Source of the DNA: a gamma proteobacterium NOR5-3
Lineage (GTDB): Bacteria > Pseudomonadota > Gammaproteobacteria > Pseudomonadales > Halieaceae
DNA length: 64,000 nucleotides
Direction of reading: 5' to 3'
NCBI GenBank assembly: GCA_000158155.1
Contig: DS999405.1
Coordinates: 1,725,738 to 1,789,737, forward strand
Below, piece by piece: positions 58,027 to 64,000 of this stretch (positions are counted from its first letter, which is position 1; the number at the start of each line of letters is the position of its first letter). The translations under genes were made by a program, and so were the position numbers. A model generated the notes under the pieces. The model worked only from the letters and a program-made list of their open reading frames with translations. It made no database searches and had not been told where the DNA came from.

Positions 58027-58383
58027 TCAGTGCCGCCCTGAAGCCGCTGCCAGCTCCTGAAGACGACGATCATAGGACCAGAGAGTCACATCCGGATGTA
58101 ACCGCCTGGATGCCAGCAAGTGCATGTCAACAAAGTTAAGCCCGGTTCCCATGAGGGAACGTCTCTCGATAAATGCCAGCAGTTCATCATTAGTAGCCAC
58201 AGCTGCTCTCGGCAATCGTTTGAGATCCCGCAAAAATTCCTGCCAACCTGGCAAATACCCACAAGCAAGCTCCGCAATAACATAGTCATGCGTCAGCACT
58301 TGGCCATCCTCCAGCAAATCTCGCAACGGGCCAACACCGTGCCGCAGGTGAGCAATCCAGACCGAGGTATCCACCAGTATCAC
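58027..58383 (-). CDS. PIN-domain ribonuclease toxin, VapC family
   Basis: 118 residues. Acidic PIN residues are visible: Asp4 in ILVDTSVWI, the Glu in VIAELACGYL near residue 38, and the Asp in FVDMHLLASRRL near residue 90. Such toxins cleave tRNA or rRNA. It overlaps the antitoxin gene by four bases, the standard vapBC organisation. The pair sits on the opposite strand between lolB and ispE, genes that are normally adjacent. Confidence 0.93.
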   Translation of the reverse strand: MILVDTSVWIAHLRHGVGPLRDLLEDGQVLTHDYVIAELACGYLPGWQEFLRDLKRLPRAAVATNDELLAFIERRSLMGTGLNFVDMHLLASRRLHPDVTLWSYDRRLQELAAASGRH

Positions 58384-58595
58384 GAGGCTTCAAATTCGTC
58401 CTGAGTCAGCGAGGGCCGGCACCCCAGAACGGTCAGGTCGGGCATGGTGCCCCCCAGACGCGCCAGGCGTCGGGCGGCTTCGCGCTCCACCAGCTTCTGC
58501 ACGGCGAGCCGGATCACCGCCGCGTTCTCGCTAATACCGGTTAAGCGCTTCGCCTCTTCCAGCATGTCGTCGTCAATATTCACGGTCGTTCTCAT
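58380..58595 (-). CDS. VapB-type antitoxin
   Basis: 71 residues: MRTTVNIDDDMLEEAKRLTG at the N-terminus is the DNA-binding part of the VapB (DUF2191) family, and the C-terminal part should wrap the toxin. It precedes the toxin gene and probably represses the operon; a small inverted repeat (58597-58615) lies immediately upstream. Confidence 0.9.
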   Translation of the reverse strand: MRTTVNIDDDMLEEAKRLTGISENAAVIRLAVQKLVEREAARRLARLGGTMPDLTVLGCRPSLTQDEFEAS

Positions 58596-58596
58596 G

Positions 58597-58615
58597 GCTA
58601 AAAATCCACCTTAGC
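58597..58615 (-). promoter_or_regulatory. Candidate VapB operator
   Basis: GCTAA, nine bases, TTAGC, one base before the vapB start codon. Autoregulated TA operons usually have such a repeat here; the arms are short. Confidence 0.35.
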
Positions 58616-58723
58616 AAACCTCTGCATCATATTGAACATCAAATGAAGCCATTTCAAGCATCAATATCCTTACTCACGGGCAAGCAACCACCCGCGCCCA
58701 TGATCATGCGATACTCCGCGCCG

Positions 58724-59605
58724 ATGCCATCTATCACTCTTTCAGCGCCCGCCAAACTCAACCTGTTCCTGCACATTACCGGGCAGCGCGACGACGGCTA
58801 CCACAATCTCCAGACGGTGTTTCAGCTGCTGGATTATGGTGATGAGCTGGAATTTGATCTGCGCGATGACGGCGAGATCATGCTGCGCTGCGAGGGACCG
58901 ACGGCTCTTGAGGACGTCAGTGCCGACGACAACCTTGTGCTTCGCGCAGCGCAGCTACTCAAGGGCGCTGCCGGCGACTCCCTGAATCAACAGCTGGGCG
59001 CGAACATCAAGCTCTATAAACGACTGCCTACCGGGGGCGGGCTCGGCGGTGGCAGCTCTGATGCGGCCAGTACGCTGCTTGGACTTCGGCAGCTCTGGAA
59101 CCTGAACATCGGCATCGATGACCTGGCTGAGCTGGGGCGTCAGCTGGGCGCCGACGTGCCGGTATTCGTGCGCGGGCACAGCGCCTGGGCCGAAGGCATT
59201 GGTGAACAACTGACTCCCCTTGAGCTGTCCGGACGGTGGTTTTTAGTGATTCATCCGGGCTGTCATGTCTCAACAAAAGAGATTTTTTCACACCCCCAAT
59301 TGACACGCGACACCCCCGCCATCACAATGGCCGCCTTTTTTACGGGACCTACCCGTAATGACTTCGAAAACCTCGTGCGACGCCTCGCCGAACCAGTAGA
59401 TAAGGCGTTGATTTTTTTGAGGATTTTCGGGGAACCAAGAATGACCGGCAGCGGCGCCAGTGTGTTTGTGAGCTTCGACAATGAGGCCCAGGCACTGGCT
59501 GCGCAGCAGCAAGTACCGAGCGAATGGCAGAATTTTGTCGCTCAGGGGGTAAACCAGTCCCCGGCCTGGGAGCAACTCAATAGTGTGAGTTTGCATCCCG
59601 GCTAA
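58724..59605 (+). CDS. ispE: 4-diphosphocytidyl-2-C-methyl-D-erythritol kinase
   Basis: GHMP kinase of the MEP isoprenoid pathway. 293 residues from the ATG at 58724: ITLSAPAKLNLFLHITGQRDDGYHNLQT, ATP loop LPTGGGLGGGSSDAA, and the C-terminal MTGSGASVFV. Starts farther upstream (58643, 58700) add residues without family similarity. Followed by tRNA-Gln and prs, the usual order. Confidence 0.97.
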   Translation: MPSITLSAPAKLNLFLHITGQRDDGYHNLQTVFQLLDYGDELEFDLRDDGEIMLRCEGPTALEDVSADDNLVLRAAQLLKGAAGDSLNQQLGANIKLYKRLPTGGGLGGGSSDAASTLLGLRQLWNLNIGIDDLAELGRQLGADVPVFVRGHSAWAEGIGEQLTPLELSGRWFLVIHPGCHVSTKEIFSHPQLTRDTPAITMAAFFTGPTRNDFENLVRRLAEPVDKALIFLRIFGEPRMTGSGASVFVSFDNEAQALAAQQQVPSEWQNFVAQGVNQSPAWEQLNSVSLHPG

Positions 59606-59662
59606 AATGATTTGTGTGTGTAGTTGTAGTTATAGTTTCAGTTACGTCATACGCCCGATTAT

Positions 59663-59737
59663 TGGGGTGTCGCCAAGCGGCAAGGCACCAGGTTTTGATC
59701 CTGGCATTCGGAGGTTCGAATCCTCCCACCCCAGCCA
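59663..59737 (+). tRNA. tRNA-Gln (anticodon TTG)
   Basis: 75 bases with encoded CCA. Acceptor TGGGGTG pairs with CACCCCA; anticodon stem CCAGG/CCTGG encloses the loop TTTTGAT, giving anticodon TTG (CAA codons); T arm GGAGG-TTCGAAT-CCTCC is perfect. Located between ispE and prs, as in Pseudomonas and E. coli. Confidence 0.97.
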
Positions 59738-59856
59738 TTTTTCTGTGATGGAAAACGTGGCGCTGCAAACAGCCCCGCATCACGGGCCGGCGCAGCGCCG
59801 GAACCTTCGACACATTGATGATCATTTCAGATTGAATGACCGCAGGAAGGGATAAC

Positions 59857-60804
59857 GTGTCCGCAAAGTTAATGGTGTTCACCGGGAATGCCAACCCGGA
59901 ACTGGCCCGCAAGGTCGCCAGCCGTTTGTATCTATCCTTGGGTAAAGCTGACGTTGGTCGCTTTAGTGATGGCGAAGTCGCCGTAGAACTCAACGAGAAC
60001 GTGCGCGGCAAGGATGTATTTGTCCTGCAGCCAACCTGCGCGCCTACCAACGACAACCTTATGGAGTTGCTGGTGATGATTGATGCGCTGCGCCGTGCAT
60101 CAGCCGGACGCATCACTGCGGTAGTGCCCTACTTTGGCTACGCCCGTCAGGATCGTCGAGTGCGCTCATCGCGCGTGCCGATTTCGGCAAAAGTTGTCGC
60201 CGATCTCATGAACACCGTGGGCGTTGACCGGGTACTGACGGTAGACCTGCACGCCGAGCAGATTCAGGGCTTCTTTGGATGCCCGGTAGACAATATTTAC
60301 GGTTCGCCGGTACTGAATGACGACATTCAGGCCTGCAACTACGAGAACATTATGGTGGTGTCGCCGGATATCGGCGGCGTGGTTAGAGCGCGTGCGATCG
60401 CCAAGCAGCTGGATGAAGCTGAGCTGGCCATTATCGACAAGCGCCGACCCAAGGCCAACGAGACCGAGATCATGAACATCATCGGTAACGTCGAGGGCCG
60501 CACCTGCCTGCTGGTGGACGACATGGTCGACACCGCCGGCACACTGTGTAACGCCGCGAACGCGCTCAAAGAGCGTGGCGCGACCAAGGTCGCTGCCTAC
60601 TGTACCCACGCGGTACTGTCAGGCAAGGCTTTAGAAAATGTCCGCAACTCACAGCTCGATGAGCTGGTGGTCACGGACACGATTCCTCTGTCAGACGAGG
60701 CCAAATCGATCGGCAAGATCCGCCAGTTAACCATTGCGGACCTGCTGGCAGAATCGATTCGCCGGGTATCCAACGAGGAATCCATCAGCGCGCTGTTCAG
60801 CTAA
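59857..60804 (+). CDS. prs: Ribose-phosphate pyrophosphokinase
   Basis: Makes PRPP for nucleotides, histidine (HisG in this window) and NAD. 315 residues from the GTG at 59857, which has AGGAAGG six bases upstream and gives the exact length of the E. coli enzyme; the ATG at 59836 is rejected for lack of a site. [35 protein letters not shown], and the PRPP loop [16 protein letters not shown] are clear. Confidence 0.98.
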   Translation: MSAKLMVFTGNANPELARKVASRLYLSLGKADVGRFSDGEVAVELNENVRGKDVFVLQPTCAPTNDNLMELLVMIDALRRASAGRITAVVPYFGYARQDRRVRSSRVPISAKVVADLMNTVGVDRVLTVDLHAEQIQGFFGCPVDNIYGSPVLNDDIQACNYENIMVVSPDIGGVVRARAIAKQLDEAELAIIDKRRPKANETEIMNIIGNVEGRTCLLVDDMVDTAGTLCNAANALKERGATKVAAYCTHAVLSGKALENVRNSQLDELVVTDTIPLSDEAKSIGKIRQLTIADLLAESIRRVSNEESISALFS

Positions 60805-60892
60805 AGCCCTTGGGCACGAAGCACAGCGCTTTTTAAGCGGACGGGGAAGCTGGTCGCAGGCGACCCCTAATCCGAAACAACAGGAGACAGTC

Positions 60893-61555
60893 ATGTCTGA
60901 GAAATTGGCGATTGAAGCCACAGTACGTAGCGACCTGGGGAAAGGTGCGAGCCGCCGCCTGCGTCGTAGCGTAGACCACATTCCGGCGATTATTTACGGC
61001 GCCGGCAAAGAGCCTACACCGCTGACCATCATCCGTAAGGATCTGGAGAAGTCGCTGGAGAACGAAGCGTTCTTCTCACAGGTTATCGACGTAAACGTTG
61101 ATGGCGATGTGCAACCCGCGATCTTGAAAGATCTGCAGCGTCATCCGGCACGCAACGATGTTATGCACGCGGATTTTCTGCGCGTTGACGCCAAGGTTGC
61201 TATTAAGGTCAGCGTGCCCCTGCACTTTATCAACGAAGAGAAGTGCCACGGCGTGAAGATCGAAGGCGGCATCATTGAGCACATGCTCACAGAACTGGAA
61301 GTTCTCTGTCTGCCTGGCCTGATCCCCGAGTACATCGAAGTCGATATGGAAAACGTCACCACCGCTGACATTCTCCACATCTCTGACCTCAAGCTTCCTG
61401 AAGGCGTGGTATCCACGGCTCTTGAGCTGGGCGAAGATCACGACATGGCTGTGACGACTGTCAGTGCCAAGCGTGGCGGCGGCGATGAAGACGAAGAAGC
61501 AGACGCACCGGAAGCTAGCGCCGAGGCAGGCGACAGCGAAGGCGACGAAGACTGA
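60893..61555 (+). CDS. rplY: 50S ribosomal protein L25, CTC (long) form
   Basis: Binds 5S rRNA. 220 residues: an N-terminal L25 domain (about 1-95) with GASRRLRRSVDHIPAIIYG, then the TL5/CTC C-terminal domain with GIIEHMLTELEVLCLPGLIPEYIEVD, and an acidic tail. AGGAG six bases before the ATG. Follows prs and precedes pth; terminator at 61603-61626. Confidence 0.97.
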   Translation: MSEKLAIEATVRSDLGKGASRRLRRSVDHIPAIIYGAGKEPTPLTIIRKDLEKSLENEAFFSQVIDVNVDGDVQPAILKDLQRHPARNDVMHADFLRVDAKVAIKVSVPLHFINEEKCHGVKIEGGIIEHMLTELEVLCLPGLIPEYIEVDMENVTTADILHISDLKLPEGVVSTALELGEDHDMAVTTVSAKRGGGDEDEEADAPEASAEAGDSEGDED

Positions 61556-61602
61556 TCTGCTACCGCTTTCCTTTAGGGATAGCGTCTGCAGTATCCGATC
61601 GA

Positions 61603-61626
61603 GGGCAGCGTTACGCTGCCCTTTTT
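61603..61626 (+). terminator. Intrinsic terminator of the prs-rplY unit
   Basis: GGGCAGCG, three-base loop TTA, CGCTGCCC, then five T. Eight perfect pairs, 47 bases after the rplY stop. Confidence 0.9.
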
Positions 61627-61686
61627 CGTTGTATTCTTTTTGTTTGTTGTGCCCTGTTTTACGCACAGGCATCGAGAGAGTGATTC

Positions 61687-62313
61687 ATGCCCTCCAGCAT
61701 CCAGCTCATTGTCGGCCTCGGGAATCCGGGCTCGCAGTACGAAGGCACCCGCCATAACGCGGGCGAGGACTTTGTGCGCGAACTGGCGCGGGTGGCCGGT
61801 GGATCACTCAAAACCGAGAGCAAGTACCACGGCGAAGTCGGCGAGGTGTTTTTTGCCGGCCATAAGCTGCGGCTGCTGATACCGCATACGTTTATGAACC
61901 GTAGCGGCAAGGCCGTCGCGGCGCTGGCCAACTTCTACAAGATCGAGCCACCGCAGATTCTCATCGCCCACGATGAGCTGGACATGCCGCCGGGCTCGGC
62001 GCGCTTTAAGTTTGACGGTGGTCACGGGGGTCACAATGGCCTGCGCGATATTGTACCAGCGCTTGGCAACCGCAAAGATTTTCACCGGCTGCGCGTAGGT
62101 ATCGGACACCCCGGTTCGGCAAAGCAGGTCAGTAATTACGTGCTGTCTAAAGCGTCACCGGCGGATCGCGAAGCCATCACTGCGAGCATCGATGAGGCTA
62201 TTCGCGCCCTACCCTTGCTGCTGGATGGTGATGCAGGCAAAGCCATGACACGGCTACACAGTTTTGATGGAGCGGACTCTTCCCTTGGGAACACACCGCC
62301 GATAAAGGAATAG
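61687..62313 (+). CDS. pth: Peptidyl-tRNA hydrolase
   Basis: Recycles tRNAs from drop-off peptidyl-tRNA. 208 residues: [22 protein letters not shown] contains the catalytic His, then [11 protein letters not shown] and [14 protein letters not shown]. Two bases before ychF. Confidence 0.98.
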   Translation: MPSSIQLIVGLGNPGSQYEGTRHNAGEDFVRELARVAGGSLKTESKYHGEVGEVFFAGHKLRLLIPHTFMNRSGKAVAALANFYKIEPPQILIAHDELDMPPGSARFKFDGGHGGHNGLRDIVPALGNRKDFHRLRVGIGHPGSAKQVSNYVLSKASPADREAITASIDEAIRALPLLLDGDAGKAMTRLHSFDGADSSLGNTPPIKE

Positions 62314-62315
62314 TT

Positions 62316-63410
62316 ATGGGATTTAAATGTGGCATCGTTGGTCTGCCCAACGTCGGCAAATCGACACTGTTTAACGCGCTCACCCGCGCGGGCATCGACG
62401 CAGAGAACTTTCCGTTTTGCACCATCGAGCCCAATGCCGGCGTGGTCCCCGTGCCTGACCCCAGGCAAAGCAAGATCTCGGAATTGGTCAAACCACAAAA
62501 AGAAATCGCCACGACCATGGAGTTTGTGGACATTGCCGGTCTGGTAGCCGGTGCCAGTAAAGGCGAAGGATTGGGTAACCAGTTTTTGGCCAATATTCGA
62601 GAGACCGACGCCATTGCCCATGTGGTGCGTTGCTTTGAAGACGAGAACGTCATTCATGTTGCCAATGCCATCGATCCGGCGGCAGACATCGAGATTATCA
62701 ATACCGAGTTGGCGCTGTCAGATCTGGACAGCTGCGAGAAGCAACTGTCTAAAGTGACCCGCACGGCCAAGGGTGGTGACAAAGAATCCATCGCCATGAA
62801 AGCGCTGCTGGAGAACAAGCTGCTGCCCCATCTTAACGAGGCAAAGCCTGTTCGAGGCCTGACGCTGGACGACAACGAGAAGGCGCTGGTCAAATCGCTG
62901 TTCTTGCTCACCAGCAAGCCGACGCTGTACATCGCCAATGTTGACGAGGACGGACTTGAGGGCAATGCCCACGTGGACGTGGTGCGTGCGATTGCGGCAG
63001 AAGAAAACGCCGAGCTTGTGGTGATCTGCAACAAACTCGAATCCGAGATCATCGAACTGGAAGACGACGAGCGTGCCGAATTCCTGGCCGACATGGGCAT
63101 GGAAGAGCCGGGCCTTAATCGCGTGATTCGCGCGGGCTACCAGCTACTGAACCTGCAAACCTACTTTACCGCCGGCGAGAAAGAAGTGCGTGCCTGGACA
63201 GTCAAAGTCGGAGCTACAGCGCCCGAGGCGGCCGGCGTGATTCACACGGATTTTCAAAAGGGCTTTATCCGCGCCGAGGTCATCGGCTACGAAGACTTTA
63301 TTACCTACAAAGGCGAGCAAGGGGCCAAGGATGCGGGCCGCTGGCGCTTAGAGGGCAAGGAGTATGTGGTGCAGGATGGGGACGTGGTGCATTTTCGGTT
63401 TAATGTTTAA
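62316..63410 (+). CDS. ychF: Redox-regulated ATPase YchF (Obg family)
   Basis: Translation-associated P-loop ATPase. 364 residues: G1 [16 protein letters not shown]3 region [17 protein letters not shown], the altered G4 NKLE in [10 protein letters not shown] that explains ATP rather than GTP preference, and a C-terminal TGS domain (about 278-362). AAGGA six bases before the ATG. pth-ychF is a conserved pair. Confidence 0.98.
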   Translation: MGFKCGIVGLPNVGKSTLFNALTRAGIDAENFPFCTIEPNAGVVPVPDPRQSKISELVKPQKEIATTMEFVDIAGLVAGASKGEGLGNQFLANIRETDAIAHVVRCFEDENVIHVANAIDPAADIEIINTELALSDLDSCEKQLSKVTRTAKGGDKESIAMKALLENKLLPHLNEAKPVRGLTLDDNEKALVKSLFLLTSKPTLYIANVDEDGLEGNAHVDVVRAIAAEENAELVVICNKLESEIIELEDDERAEFLADMGMEEPGLNRVIRAGYQLLNLQTYFTAGEKEVRAWTVKVGATAPEAAGVIHTDFQKGFIRAEVIGYEDFITYKGEQGAKDAGRWRLEGKEYVVQDGDVVHFRFNV

Positions 63411-63515
63411 ATATCACCGAAAAAAACCATCTGACTAAAAAAGCTCACTAACCAGCCCAACACAGCTCGTATGCTTTCGACATTGCGCCAACGGAGAGCT
63501 TAAGTTAAGCCCCAT

Positions 63516-63558
63516 AAAAAAAGGCGCGCCCCAAAAGAAGGCGCGCCTTTTTTGTTTT
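63516..63558. terminator. Bidirectional intrinsic terminator
   Basis: GGCGCGCC, nine-base loop, GGCGCGCC (63523-63547), preceded by seven A and followed by T-rich sequence, so it works in both directions. It separates ychF from the convergent PEP-CTERM gene. Confidence 0.92.
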
Positions 63559-63565
63559 TCGCCAG

Positions 63566-64000
63566 CTAGGCTTTGCGGCGAGCCAGCAAAAGTAGGCCAA
63601 GACCCAGTAACCCCAGTGGCGCAGGCGCTGGGATGGTTCCAGTCACAAGCAAATCATCAAACCCAGCGTTGTTGCCATTAGAACCCGGTCCAGTAGCGGT
63701 AATCGCTAGCACATAGGACGCTCCTTTATTAAGCGTTGTGCCTGTAAAGTCGAAAGATACTGTTTTAGGCGCCCATGATCCGGTGTTGGCGTAAACATTC
63801 AGAAGGTCAATCGACTTTAAGGTGTCATTGGCGGAGTCCAAAACTGCAACATTGAGACTCAGGCTGCGACTTGGCCCCTGTAAGTTTCCGGAATTACTAA
63901 AAATCAATGCCTGAAAAGAAACCACACCCAACTCGATCAAGTTCTCTTCCACATCGAGGCTGATCGTCGTGGTCCAGGGGCCTTCATTGACGATGTTTCT
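63566..64000 (-). CDS. PEP-CTERM sorting-domain protein (5' part outside window)
   Basis: The open frame enters from the right edge without a stop; 144 residues are visible. A beta-sandwich-like region (SVSFDFTGTTLN-type segments and ITATGPGSNGNNAGFDDLLV) precedes a C-terminal sorting signal, PAPAPLGLLGLGLLLLARRKA: a Pro-rich motif, one hydrophobic helix and a basic tail. Such proteins are exported, processed by exosortase (EpsH/XrtA type) and tied to exopolysaccharide or surface attachment. The usual PEP triad reads PAP here, a known variant. The GTG at 63952 is an internal codon, not the start. Confidence 0.88.
   Translation of the reverse strand, partial: RNIVNEGPWTTTISLDVEENLIELGVVSFQALIFSNSGNLQGPSRSLSLNVAVLDSANDTLKSIDLLNVYANTGSWAPKTVSFDFTGTTLNKGASYVLAITATGPGSNGNNAGFDDLLVTGTIPAPAPLGLLGLGLLLLARRKA

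Overview
The window reads as chromosomal core sequence of a moderately GC-rich, Gram-negative gammaproteobacterium. Gene order is largely that of Pseudomonas-type chromosomes: dcw cluster, rnpB, rsmI/lpoA/yraN/diaA/dolP, sspBA, petABC, rpsI-rplM, zapE, murA, lpt/rpoN/PTS-Ntr, mreBCD, gatCAB, then moeB/prmC/prfA/hemA/lolB/ispE/prs/rplY/pth/ychF. A PEP-CTERM protein at the right edge and several lineage-specific differences suggest a marine oligotroph such as Halieaceae (OM60/NOR5) or a relative. That placement is inference, not proof. I see no prophage, IS element or CRISPR array.

Layout. 1-6220 (minus strand): the start of the division and cell-wall cluster, mraZ-rsmH-ftsL-ftsI-murE-murF; most genes overlap by 4 bases, and a promoter followed by a MraZ-type repeat operator lies in front. 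6233-6898 has no gene but holds several palindromes, including one very long imperfect stem-loop. 6899-8200: RNase P RNA and rsmI on the minus strand. 8261-11782 (plus): lpoA, yraN, a degenerate diaA-like gene and dolP. 11800-17962 (minus): sspB, sspA, a fused cytochrome b/c1 gene, the Rieske gene, S9, L13 and zapE. 18118-24938: zapG, a Nif3-family gene, a degS/algW-type protease, hisD-hisG-murA-ibaG and a lone mlaC. 25185-35184 (plus): yrbG-type antiporter, kdsD-kdsC-lptCAB (KDO synthesis and LPS export), rpoN-hpf-ptsN-rapZ-npr (nitrogen PTS), mgtE and darP. 35144-43516 (minus): yhdP, rng, maf, mreD, mreC, mreB. 43745-48760: gatCAB, a PA4642-family gene, smrA (minus) and cysZ. 49006-55230 (minus): rhlB, a DoxX gene, moeB, prmC, prfA, hemA. 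55453-63410 (mostly plus): TPR lipoprotein, lolB, a VapBC toxin-antitoxin pair on the minus strand, ispE, tRNA-Gln, prs, rplY, pth, ychF. 63566-64000: C-terminal part of a PEP-CTERM protein.

How it fits together. Most genes serve envelope growth: peptidoglycan precursors (murA, murE, murF), septal and lateral wall synthesis (ftsI, ftsL, lpoA, mreBCD, zapE, zapG), LPS (kdsCD, lptABC), lipoprotein and lipid trafficking (lolB, mlaC, yhdP) and envelope stress (degS/algW, dolP). The rest are translation (S9, L13, L25, prfA, prmC, pth, gatCAB, tRNA-Gln), RNA turnover (rnpB, rng, rhlB) and respiration (bc1).

Points most worth a second look: the ~300-base imperfect palindrome between mraZ and rnpB; a five-repeat MraZ operator; the cytochrome b-c1 fusion; a DiaA homologue that has lost both sugar-phosphate loops; and an mlaC without mlaFED or mlaB beside it. 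None amounts to a clearly new multi-gene system.
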